Assembly: GCA_964194625.1 (NCBI GenBank)
Contig: CAXMNC010000239.1
Location: forward strand, 1-14,420
DNA length: 14,420 nt
Direction: 5' to 3'
DNA from: SPGG2 sp964194625
Lineage (GTDB): Bacteria > Pseudomonadota > Gammaproteobacteria > Acidiferrobacterales > SPGG2
Shown here: positions 6,758 through 13,784 of the stretch, one piece after another
Position numbering within the stretch: position 1 is the first letter of the stretch
Layout: the number at the start of each line of letters is the position of its first letter
Program-made: the position numbers and the translations under genes
The notes under the pieces: generated by a model
What the model was told of the DNA's origin: nothing
Seen by the model: the letters and a program-made list of their open reading frames with translations, nothing else
Databases searched by the model: none

Positions 6758-8086
6758 ATGGATCACGTTTTTCATCGACATACCCAGCATGTGTTGCCGT
6801 TGGCGACCCGGGGTGACGGTCCCTACGTGATCGATGCCAACGGTAAACGCTACCTCGATGCCTCCAGTGGGGCCGCCGTGTCTTGTCTTGGGCATAGTCA
6901 TCCCGCCGTCATTAACGCGATCAAGTCACAGCTTGATCACTTGGCCTATGCCCACACGTCGTTCTTCGCCAGCCAACCAGCGGAAGACCTAGCGGATATG
7001 CTGATCGAATCGGCACCGGCAGGTATCGAGCGCGTATACTTTGTGACCGGCGGCTCTGAAGCCGCCGAAGCGGCATTGAAGCTCGCTAGACAATACTTCG
7101 TGGAAATAGGACAGCCTCAGCGTCACCACTTTATCGCCCGACGCCAGAGTTATCACGGCAATACACTGGGTGCTTTGGCGGTCGGTGGTAACGCGTGGCG
7201 CCGTGAGCAATTTGCGCCCCTACTTATTAAGGCGCATCACATCTCGCCCTGTTATGCCTATCGCGACCGACACGAAGATGAAACCGATGAGAGGTACGGA
7301 CTCAGGGTCGCGAATGAGCTTGAAACGAAAATCAAAGAATTAGGCCCCGAATCGGTGCTGGCGTTTATTGCCGAACCGGTGGTCGGCGGCACGCTCGGGG
7401 CGGTGCCACCCGTGCCTGGTTACTTCCGACGCATTCGTGAAATCTGCGATCGCTACAACGTACTACTGATCCTCGATGAGGTAATGTGTGGCATGGGTCG
7501 CACCGGCAGTCTGTTCGCATGCGAACAGGACGGGGTTGCACCAGATATGATCCTCACGGCGAAAGGCCTCGGTGCCGGTTACCAACCTATCGCCGCGTTG
7601 CTGGTTGCCGGGCATATCTACGACACCATACGAACAGGGTCTGGATTCTTCCAACATGGGCATACCTATATGGGACATACGGCAGCATGCGCCGCCGCCC
7701 TTGCGGTGCAGAAGGTCATCCGAGAAGAAAACTTGCTAGATAATGTGCGCCGACAAGGAGAACGACTTGCGCGCGCCCTGCGGGATCGCTTTGGCGGCCA
7801 TCCACATATCGGTGATATCCGTGGACGCGGTTTGTTTCGGGGCCTCGAACTCGTCGCCGACCGTGAAACGAAAACACCCTTCGACCCCAACTTGCGTCTA
7901 CACGCGACGATTAAGCGCAAGGCAATGGAGCAGGGCCTGATGTGTTATCCCATGGGCGGAACTATTGATGGCCACGTTGGCGACCATGTGCTGCTGGCAC
8001 CGCCATTCATTATTGACGGCCAGCATGTGGAAGAGATTACGAACAAGCTCGGCGGCGCAATAGATGCCGCACTGGCGGCGATCTAG
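6758..8086 (+). CDS. Class III PLP-dependent aminotransferase, substrate unknown
   Basis: A PLP fold type I enzyme that should move an amino group between an amine or omega-amino acid and a keto acid in the cytoplasm. The 442-residue product has the cofactor phosphate loop TGGSEA (97-102), SYHGNTLGAL (131-140), and IAEP (204-207). It also has ILDEVMCGMGRTG (238-250, Asp240 to the pyridine nitrogen) and ILTAKGLGAGYQP with Lys269 as the Schiff-base lysine. All catalytic landmarks are intact. The start at 6758 gives MDHVFHRH, as in close relatives; GTG 6698 and ATG 6725 are longer options, and no option has a clear ribosome site. It is monocistronic by layout: divergent from the CBS gene and convergent with the stress protein, 17 bases apart. 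No pathway partner is adjacent. Confidence 0.93.
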   Translation: MDHVFHRHTQHVLPLATRGDGPYVIDANGKRYLDASSGAAVSCLGHSHPAVINAIKSQLDHLAYAHTSFFASQPAEDLADMLIESAPAGIERVYFVTGGSEAAEAALKLARQYFVEIGQPQRHHFIARRQSYHGNTLGALAVGGNAWRREQFAPLLIKAHHISPCYAYRDRHEDETDERYGLRVANELETKIKELGPESVLAFIAEPVVGGTLGAVPPVPGYFRRIREICDRYNVLLILDEVMCGMGRTGSLFACEQDGVAPDMILTAKGLGAGYQPIAALLVAGHIYDTIRTGSGFFQHGHTYMGHTAACAAALAVQKVIREENLLDNVRRQGERLARALRDRFGGHPHIGDIRGRGLFRGLELVADRETKTPFDPNLRLHATIKRKAMEQGLMCYPMGGTIDGHVGDHVLLAPPFIIDGQHVEEITNKLGGAIDAALAAI

Positions 8087-8103
8087 TTAGTTCCAGTCGC
8101 CCG

Positions 8104-8529
8104 CTAATCCCGAACAATCAGCACTGAACACTGGGCGTGACGCACTACGTGCGCCGCGTGGGGGCCGAGAAGGAACTGTTTGAGCTCCGGTCGGTGGGAC
8201 CACATAACGATCAAATCAGCCTTTACGCTTTCCGCCGTATTTAGAATGACGGCGTACACCGTGCCGGAACCGACGATATGCCGAACCTGAATACCATCGG
8301 GAACGCGCTGCTTGACGAAAGCACGGCATCGCTCCAGCGCTTCCGCCAATGCCTTTTTCTCATAGTCCTTGGGAAAGTACTGACTAACGATGCTCATACC
8401 GACATCGGGTAACACAGCAAGCACGTGTAGGTTTGCGCCCGTGAGCTGGCAAAGATTAACAGCAACAGGGACAGCTTTTTCGGTGCTTTCATGTTCGAGA
8501 TCGATAGGCAACAGAATATCTTTGTACAT
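8104..8529 (-). CDS. Universal stress protein, UspF/UspG-like, linked to TRAP transporter
   Basis: A single-domain Usp fold of 141 residues. MYKDILLPIDLEHESTEKAV is the nucleotide-binding entry strand with Asp10. The C-terminal part reads ADLIVMWSHRPELKQFLLG then PHAAHVVRHAQCSVLIVR. This SHRPxxxxxLLGxxAAxVVRHAxCSVLVVR pattern is that of E. coli UspF/UspG rather than the UspA-type GxxG...GS motif: the first motif glycine is Trp110 and the second is Arg113. The ATG at 8529 is preceded by the ribosome site AGAGGAG, and the stop of the TRAP permease lies 13 bases upstream, so the two genes are co-transcribed. TRAP operons often end in a Usp gene; in Halomonas TeaD tunes the ectoine carrier TeaABC. 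A regulatory role here is inference. Confidence 0.92.
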   Translation of the reverse strand: MYKDILLPIDLEHESTEKAVPVAVNLCQLTGANLHVLAVLPDVGMSIVSQYFPKDYEKKALAEALERCRAFVKQRVPDGIQVRHIVGSGTVYAVILNTAESVKADLIVMWSHRPELKQFLLGPHAAHVVRHAQCSVLIVRD

Positions 8530-8542
8530 CGTATGCGCTCCT

Positions 8543-11131
8543 CTAATGCGCCGTCGCCAACTCTGGTTTGCTGCGGCGCCGGAGTTGTAGCATGACGATT
8601 ACCGCGAACAGTGCTAAGGCAGGAATATAGAACAGTTGCCTCGGTGGCCGATCCGCTTTCTTTTGAATGCTTGCGACTTCATAGTCGAAATCGATCTGCT
8701 GGCGGTCGGCCGTACTGCCAAACACCACGTTGTCCACAAATGTCTTACCCTCTTCGAATCTGAGCTCTATACCGGCTTTACGGAGACGATCCTCGCCGGA
8801 ACCCTTGGCACCGAGTGGCAACATGACCACTTTGTCGATCTCGCGCCCTTCCAGATCCTCGCCCTTGACTTGGATACGAATCTGGGCATCCTTCGACATA
8901 CCCTCGGCCACCTCGTAGATGTTGGTGGCGGGCACCGACTGCAAAGGCGGATAGATCTGGTCCATCCAAAAACCTGGCCGAAACATCGTAAACGCGATGA
9001 GGATCAGGGCCAGCGACTCCCACAGCCTGCTCTTGGCCAGGAAGTAGCCCTGGGTACCGGCCGCAAACAACAACATTGCCATGAGCGCAGTAATGATTGT
9101 CGACAACAGCAAGTACCAGGTTTCGACGCCGATCATTAGCAACTCAGTGTTGAAGATGAACAGGAACGGCAGAATCGCGGTGCGGATATCGTAGAAAAAC
9201 CCCTGAATGCCGGTGCGGATAGGGTCACCGCCTGATATCGCAGCCGCGGCAAAGGCGGCCAGGGCCACGGGTGGGGTATCGTCGGCCAGGATGCCAAAGT
9301 AAAAAACGAACATGTGCACCGCTATCAAGGGCACGATAAGACCATGCGCGGCGCCTACCGTCACAATAACCGGCGCCATTAGCGAGGATACGACAATGTA
9401 ATTGGCGGTAGTCGGTAGCCCCATGCCCAAAATCAGACTGAGTATGGCGGTGAAAATGAGCATGGGCAAAACATAACCACCGGAAATGAACTCCACGAAT
9501 TCGGCCATCACCAAGCCAACACCAGTCAGCGTAATTGTACCAACCACAAGACCGGCGGCAGCGGTCGCAACCCCGATGCCGATCATGTTTCTAGCGCCCG
9601 CGATCAAACCGTCGCACACATCGTCGAGCCCTTGGCGCAAACACTGACCGATATGTTCGCCCGATTTGTGCAGCATCGCCTTCAGCGGCCGTTGTGTAAG
9701 CAAAATGACCAACATAAAGACCGAGGCGTACAACGCCGACAATCCAGGGGAAAGTCTTTCCACTATTAGGCACCACACCAATACGACCACGGGTAATAGG
9801 TAATACAGCCCGGCTTTAACCGTGGGACCGGTTTCGGGTAGTTGCGTGATTTCGATATCAGTACCGAGAGCGGGAAACAAGGTGGAATACTTAACCAAGC
9901 CCACATAGGCCATAAACACGAGCACCGCTGCGATCCAGGGCGTAGCAGCGCCGAAGGCACCCTTCATCCAGCCGAGTCCGTAATAGACCACGGCGCTCAG
10001 AACGATGAGACCAACGAAGGTGGTCAAGAAACTCAGCAGTTTCTGACTAAGGGTAGAGGTGCTGCGTTTGGGCAGCCCCTTCATGCCAGCTTTTATCGCT
10101 TCGAGGTGCACGATGTACACCAGCGCGATATAAGAAATGAGTGCGGGCAGCGCCGCATGCTTGATGACTTCTAGGTAGGTGATGCCGACGTACTCGACCA
10201 TGAGAAAGGCCACCGCCCCCATGATGGGTGGCGTCAGCTGACCATTGGTCGACGACGCGACCTCCACCGCCCCGGCCTTTTCTGCGGAAAAGCCAACCTT
10301 ACGCATCAACGGGATGGTAAACGTGCCGGTGGTGACCACGTTGGCAATCGCAGAGCCTGAGATGAGTCCAGTCATGCCGGAGGAGACCACGGCCGCCTTG
10401 GCAGGACCACCTCGCATATGGCCCATGAGCGCGAACGCGACTCGGATAAAGTAGTTGCCAGCACCGGCCTTCTCCAGCAACGAACCAAACAAAACGAACA
10501 AAAACACCAAACTCGCCGAAACCCCCAGCGCGATCCCGAATACCCCTTCCGTGGTCAGGTAGTAGTGCGACATGCCTTTGGACAGACTCGCCCCTTTGTG
10601 CGCAATGACTTCGGGCATCAGGTGTCCACCAAAGGTGTAGGCAATAAAAACCATACAAACCACCATCAATGGTGGTCCAAGCGCACGTCGCGTCGCCTCC
10701 AAAATAAGCACGATGCCGATGACCGAGACCACCAGATCGGTCGTGGTCGGCAAGCCAGGGCGCTCCGCCAACTCACGGTAGAACAGAAAGATATACATCG
10801 CACAGAACGCAGCGACGGTGGCCAATATCCAATCTTGGATTGGGATATAGCGGCGTGGTGAACGCTTAAGCGCGGGATAAGCCAGATAGGCGAGAAAGAT
10901 CGCCAACCCGAGATGGATTGAGCGTACCTCGGTGCTATTGAGGACGGCCTTACCGATAATGTAAGGCATGGGCGAGGCATACCAGAGCTGAAACAACGAC
11001 CATACAAGAGGTACGATCCACAACACCTTGGCCGGAATACCAGTGGGCTTACGCCCACCGGTATCGGTCTCGGCGATCATGTCTTGAAGCTGTTGTTGGT
11101 CGGCTGCCGCGGCTTCTTTTTTTTCGCTCAT
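8543..11131 (-). CDS. TRAP transporter fused permease (4TM/12TM) with C-terminal DUF3394-like domain
   Basis: Membrane carrier of a TAXI-type TRAP system, using a Na+ or H+ gradient to import a solute handed over by a periplasmic binding protein. The 862-residue product fuses the small (DctQ-like) and large (DctM-like) subunits. Helices at about 37-165 form the small part. The large part spans about 195-690, with GSAIANVVTTGTFTIP (259-274) and NGQLTPPIMGAVAFLM (296-311). Its second half repeats the ion-site motifs as GMGLPTTANYIVVSS (569-583) and DDTPPVALAAFAAAAISGGDP (617-637). The last ~150 residues, a soluble stretch with EDLEGREIDKVVMLPLG followed by a terminal helix and an Arg-rich tail, fit DUF3394. 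The ATG at 11131 has GGGAG five bases upstream; GTG at 11143 is less likely. It lies between the TAXI gene (67 bases upstream) and the Usp gene. Confidence 0.95.
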   Translation of the reverse strand: MSEKKEAAAADQQQLQDMIAETDTGGRKPTGIPAKVLWIVPLVWSLFQLWYASPMPYIIGKAVLNSTEVRSIHLGLAIFLAYLAYPALKRSPRRYIPIQDWILATVAAFCAMYIFLFYRELAERPGLPTTTDLVVSVIGIVLILEATRRALGPPLMVVCMVFIAYTFGGHLMPEVIAHKGASLSKGMSHYYLTTEGVFGIALGVSASLVFLFVLFGSLLEKAGAGNYFIRVAFALMGHMRGGPAKAAVVSSGMTGLISGSAIANVVTTGTFTIPLMRKVGFSAEKAGAVEVASSTNGQLTPPIMGAVAFLMVEYVGITYLEVIKHAALPALISYIALVYIVHLEAIKAGMKGLPKRSTSTLSQKLLSFLTTFVGLIVLSAVVYYGLGWMKGAFGAATPWIAAVLVFMAYVGLVKYSTLFPALGTDIEITQLPETGPTVKAGLYYLLPVVVLVWCLIVERLSPGLSALYASVFMLVILLTQRPLKAMLHKSGEHIGQCLRQGLDDVCDGLIAGARNMIGIGVATAAAGLVVGTITLTGVGLVMAEFVEFISGGYVLPMLIFTAILSLILGMGLPTTANYIVVSSLMAPVIVTVGAAHGLIVPLIAVHMFVFYFGILADDTPPVALAAFAAAAISGGDPIRTGIQGFFYDIRTAILPFLFIFNTELLMIGVETWYLLLSTIITALMAMLLFAAGTQGYFLAKSRLWESLALILIAFTMFRPGFWMDQIYPPLQSVPATNIYEVAEGMSKDAQIRIQVKGEDLEGREIDKVVMLPLGAKGSGEDRLRKAGIELRFEEGKTFVDNVVFGSTADRQQIDFDYEVASIQKKADRPPRQLFYIPALALFAVIVMLQLRRRSKPELATAH

Positions 11132-11148
11132 GTTATCTCCCACTCCTC

Positions 11149-11173
11149 CTACCGTGGCCTAGATCCCCGGTAG
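11149..11173 (-). promoter_or_regulatory. Small inverted repeat before the permease gene
   Basis: CTACCG (11149-11154) and CGGTAG (11168-11173) are perfect complements around a 13-base loop, in the 67-base gap between the second TAXI gene and the permease. It lies just upstream of the ribosome site at 11137-11141, so it could modulate permease translation. The six-pair stem is modest. Confidence 0.35.
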
Positions 11174-11198
11174 TTTATTGGCCGAGTCACACGAATAG

Positions 11199-12182
11199 CT
11201 ACATCATCCCCTTATCGCGAAAATATCGCGCCGCACCGGGATGGGTAGGTGCGGATAGACCGTCCGTCATCATGCGCCCCGGCAATAGATTGCCAAGTGC
11301 CGAATGTAGTCGCTTGAAATTCTGTAGGTTGTCGAAAACCGACTTGACGATGGCATAGGTCGTGTCGTCTGCCGCATCGGCGGAACTCACGGCCGTCACG
11401 ATAACACCAAAGGTCTTGACCGGCTTGTCTTGCTGGTCGTAAAGCCCCGCCGGCACTTCCGTGGCCACTAAGAAACGGTTGTCGGCAATAAGTCTATCGA
11501 TTGCGGCCCCCGACACCTCTACCACTGCCGCATCGCAAAGTTTGATGGCCTTCGCGATTGCCGGATCGGGATGCGACACGGTTGAAACGATCGCCTGCAC
11601 ACGATTGTGGCACAGCGCCAATGATTGCTCGGCCTCGGTCAACTCATCCACAAGTTGAAAAGACTTTCGCGTCCAGCCCTTGGCCTTCATTACCATTTCC
11701 ATGACTACGCGTTGCTTAGAACCGGGATTGCCGATGTTGACGCGCTTGCCCGCCAAGTCATTGAGAGACTTGATACCTGAATCCCGGCGGGCGATGACTG
11801 TGAAGGGTTCACCGTGCAGCGAAAAGAGTGACCGCAGATTATCGAACTTGATGTCTACGAACTTGAGGGGTCCGGTGCCCTGAAACGCATGATATTGCCA
11901 ATCGGATTGCACCAGGCCGACTTCGATGGCGCCGTCGCGCACATGGGACAGGACCGCTAGCGGTTCGGCGGCATCGCGCCCTTCGATACGCAACACCTCG
12001 CAAGTTAACCCCTGGCTTTCTCGTTGGATCTGCCGACACATGGCGCGACCCACACTATAGTGCACGCGCGCACTACTACCGGTGCCGATAATGATATCGG
12101 CCGCGAATGTGGCCGCCGATATGCCCGCGCCCGCAAACATGATAGCAAGACCCAAGACTAGCGGGATGGTACGGTTATCCAT
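11199..12182 (-). CDS. TAXI family TRAP solute-binding protein, second copy, altered binding motif
   Basis: Exported binding protein of 327 residues. It has a signal peptide to about residue 27 (hydrophobic IPLVLGLAIMFAGAGISAATFA, then A-D). Conserved TAXI landmarks are VQSDWQYHAFQGTG (91-104), IARRDSGIKSLNDLAGKRVNIGNPGS (130-155) and a C-terminal LSAPTHPGAARYF. Cys49/Cys61 and Cys191/Cys216 align with two cysteine pairs of the upstream paralogue. The N-terminal ligand loop reads GTGSSARVHYSVGRAMCR where the first copy has the family form GTGGVTGVYYPTGGAICR, and GNPGSKQRVVM replaces GNPGSGTEATW. The ribosome site GGGAGG precedes the ATG at 12182. It is the second gene of the operon. The changed pocket suggests another ligand or an accessory role. 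Confidence 0.92.
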   Translation of the reverse strand: MDNRTIPLVLGLAIMFAGAGISAATFAADIIIGTGSSARVHYSVGRAMCRQIQRESQGLTCEVLRIEGRDAAEPLAVLSHVRDGAIEVGLVQSDWQYHAFQGTGPLKFVDIKFDNLRSLFSLHGEPFTVIARRDSGIKSLNDLAGKRVNIGNPGSKQRVVMEMVMKAKGWTRKSFQLVDELTEAEQSLALCHNRVQAIVSTVSHPDPAIAKAIKLCDAAVVEVSGAAIDRLIADNRFLVATEVPAGLYDQQDKPVKTFGVIVTAVSSADAADDTTYAIVKSVFDNLQNFKRLHSALGNLLPGRMMTDGLSAPTHPGAARYFRDKGMM

Positions 12183-12374
12183 CGCTGCCTCCCGGAAGGA
12201 ACGCTATCTCCTTCCACCGTTCGGTTCTTTTTACTCGTTAGCCGAGTTTGTGGGGGTCTCCGACTGTCAACGGCAACCATGGGCTGGCCTTTAAACGGTC
12301 AGACCCGCCCACCGCGGCAAACGGTAAATCCCCAAAGACCTTTCTTGATGAGCGCCGAACTAATGCAGAGAAGA

Positions 12375-12398
12375 GGTGGGGGAGCACACTCCCCCACC
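12375..12398 (-). terminator. Strong GC-rich hairpin after the first TAXI gene (partial terminator or mRNA stabiliser)
   Basis: Arms GGTGGGGGAG (12375-12384) and CTCCCCCACC (12389-12398) are perfect 10-bp complements with a four-base loop, starting 14 bases after the first TAXI stop on the minus strand. The following bases CTCTTCTCTG are pyrimidine-rich but lack a run of T, so this is a weak intrinsic terminator at best. Hairpins after binding-protein genes are known to protect upstream mRNA and to lower expression of the downstream permease. The rest of the 230-base gap to the next gene shows nothing I can name. Confidence 0.65.
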
Positions 12399-12412
12399 CT
12401 GTCAGCCGTTTA

Positions 12413-13384
12413 TTACCAGCCGCGTTCCTTATAGTACGTCTTCGCGCCAGCGTGTAGCGGCGCGGAAAGCGCGTCCTTGATCATTTCGCTTTCCTTCAAG
12501 CCGGAAAACGCCGGATGAAACTTCTTGAAGGCGTCGAAATTATCAAATACCGCTTTCACAACTTCGTAGATCGCCTTGTCCGATGTTTTTGAAGACGCAA
12601 CAAAGGTCGCCCCTACACCGAATGTCTTGATGTCATTCGGGTTGCCACGATACATGCCACCCGGGATGGTCGCATAGCGGTAGAAGGGGTTGTCCTTCAC
12701 CAGCTTATCGATGACAGGTCCGGAGACCTCGGCGAATACCGCGTCACAGGTAGTGGTCGCTTCCTTATTCAGGGCCGCCGGGTTACCGACGAGCCAGAAG
12801 AAGGCATCGATCTTGTTGTCGCAAAGCGCCTGCGGTGTTTCGGCGGACTTGAGCTGAGAGGCCAGCTTCAGATCTGCATTGGTGTGGCCCATGGCCCTCC
12901 ACATGACATTCCAAGTGGCCTCGGTACCGGAACCCGGATTACCGATGTTGACCCGTTTGCCGACGAGGTCTTTCACGTGGCGAATACCGGAGTCCTTACG
13001 GGCGATGATACTGACTGGTTCCGCATGCACCGAGAACACGGCGCGAAGTTCCTTGTATGGACCGGCCTTTATGAAGGACTCCTTACCGGTGCCATTATAG
13101 GAATGGTACTGCCAGTCGGATTGAACAATGCCCATATCGAGCTCACCGGCGCGGATCGTGTTGAGGTTATAGACGGATCCACCCGTCGATTCGACCGAGC
13201 AGCGGACACCGTGCTCTTTCCTGCGCTTGTTAACAAGCCGGCAGATCGCACCCCCAGTCGGGTAGTACACACCCGTTACGCCACCGGTACCGATGGTAAT
13301 GAACTCAGCGGCGCTGGCATTCACCGCGATCAAAGACAGGCCGAAGGCTGCCGCCAATGCAACGAATAGTTTCTTGAAGAACAT
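12413..13384 (-). CDS. TAXI family TRAP solute-binding protein, first copy
   Basis: Periplasmic binding protein that captures the solute and delivers it to the TRAP permease; characterised TAXI proteins bind glutamate or 2-oxoglutarate-like acids. The 323-residue product has a clean signal peptide (MFFKKLFVALAAAFGLSLIA, cleavage near ASA/AE at 25-26). The N-terminal ligand loop is the canonical GTGGVTGVYYPTGGAICR (32-49). VQSDWQYHSYNGTG (87-100) and VGKRVNIGNPGSGTE (141-155) follow. Cys48/Cys62 and Cys188/Cys213 could form disulfides. The frame is open to 13513, but GGAGGAGGG seven bases before the ATG at 13384 and the signal peptide fix the start. First gene of the operon; a strong hairpin follows its stop. 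Confidence 0.95.
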   Translation of the reverse strand: MFFKKLFVALAAAFGLSLIAVNASAAEFITIGTGGVTGVYYPTGGAICRLVNKRRKEHGVRCSVESTGGSVYNLNTIRAGELDMGIVQSDWQYHSYNGTGKESFIKAGPYKELRAVFSVHAEPVSIIARKDSGIRHVKDLVGKRVNIGNPGSGTEATWNVMWRAMGHTNADLKLASQLKSAETPQALCDNKIDAFFWLVGNPAALNKEATTTCDAVFAEVSGPVIDKLVKDNPFYRYATIPGGMYRGNPNDIKTFGVGATFVASSKTSDKAIYEVVKAVFDNFDAFKKFHPAFSGLKESEMIKDALSAPLHAGAKTYYKERGW

Positions 13385-13438
13385 TATTGAACCCTCCTCC
13401 ATAACACGTTGGTAAGTCTTTCCAGCGGCCCAGGAATA

Positions 13439-13451
13439 TTGGCGATGCCAA
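13439..13451. promoter_or_regulatory. Palindrome TTGGC-GAT-GCCAA upstream of the TAXI operon
   Basis: Perfect five-base arms around three bases, 55 bases before the first TAXI ATG. It is short and could occur by chance, but it belongs to a group of palindromes in this gap. Confidence 0.35.
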
Positions 13452-13477
13452 CTTTCCCGAGAACGCTGGTTGTGGTC

Positions 13478-13499
13478 GAACGACATTGCGCTGTCGTTC
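13478..13499. promoter_or_regulatory. Operator-like inverted repeat upstream of the TAXI operon
   Basis: GAACGACA (13478-13485) and TGTCGTTC (13492-13499) are perfect eight-base arms around six bases, about 95 bases before the first TAXI ATG. The form suits a dimeric helix-turn-helix repressor. No regulator gene is visible in the window. Confidence 0.5.
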
Positions 13500-13503
13500 A
13501 TGA

Positions 13504-13524
13504 CGCCTGGCACTGTGCCCGGCG
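13504..13524. promoter_or_regulatory. Second inverted repeat next to the operator-like site
   Basis: CGCCTGGCAC (13504-13513) and GTGCCCGGCG (13515-13524) are ten-base arms with one mismatch and a one-base centre. It lies four bases from the previous repeat and directly downstream (on the minus strand) of the candidate -10 box at 13525-13530. Confidence 0.45.
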
Positions 13525-13552
13525 TTTATGGCCCGACCCACCCAAGCCGCAA
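13525..13552 (-). promoter_or_regulatory. Weak candidate promoter for the TAXI operon
   Basis: TTGCGG (13547-13552) and CATAAA (13525-13530), 16 bases apart on the minus strand, match sigma-70 boxes at 3/6 and 4/6. If real, the two inverted repeats just downstream would block elongation when bound. No better promoter was seen, and no sigma-54 site. Confidence 0.25.
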
Positions 13553-13653
13553 GCGTTCAAATTCGGCTAGCGGCGTCCCGGTCCAGTCTCAATATTCTGC
13601 CTATTCTCCGGGAGAAACGCTATTAAATTAACCGCTTTTGGACCAGTTAGCAT

Positions 13654-13679
13654 AAAAACAAGGGCCAAACCGGGCCCTG
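13654..13679 (-). terminator. Intrinsic terminator of the CoA-transferase transcript
   Basis: On the minus strand AGGGCC (13673-13678) and GGCCCT (13661-13666) form a six-pair stem with a six-base loop, followed by TGTTTTT. This is a standard intrinsic terminator about 105 bases after the CoA-transferase stop. It separates that gene from the TAXI operon. A further palindrome TTCTCC-G-GGAGAA lies at 13604-13616. I see no gene in 13385-13784. Confidence 0.75.
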
Positions 13680-13784
13680 GCGCGGCCATGTGTAACCCAC
13701 TATTAGTCCGAAATAGGTCGTGAATCCGTCGCGTCAGGGTGATAGACCGGTGCAGATGCCGCGCGGTCGCGGGGGTGGTGCGAG

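Noticed and set aside
8636..9139. 167-codon plus-strand frame inside the TRAP permease
   Set aside because: It lies antisense to the conserved C-terminal domain of the permease, with no ribosome site and no family resemblance.
12183..12360. A TTGACA hexamer on the minus strand upstream of the second TAXI gene, possible internal promoter
   Set aside because: No acceptable -10 box lies 15-19 bases downstream of it.
12884..13369. 161-codon plus-strand frame inside the first TAXI gene
   Set aside because: Antisense shadow of a strongly conserved binding-protein gene whose signal peptide and ribosome site are clear.
13439..13455. Possible sigma-54 site (TGGCAT then ATATT) upstream of the first TAXI gene
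   Set aside because: The -12 element lacks the required GC of TTGCA/T and the sequence is better explained as the small palindrome TTGGC-GAT-GCCAA.
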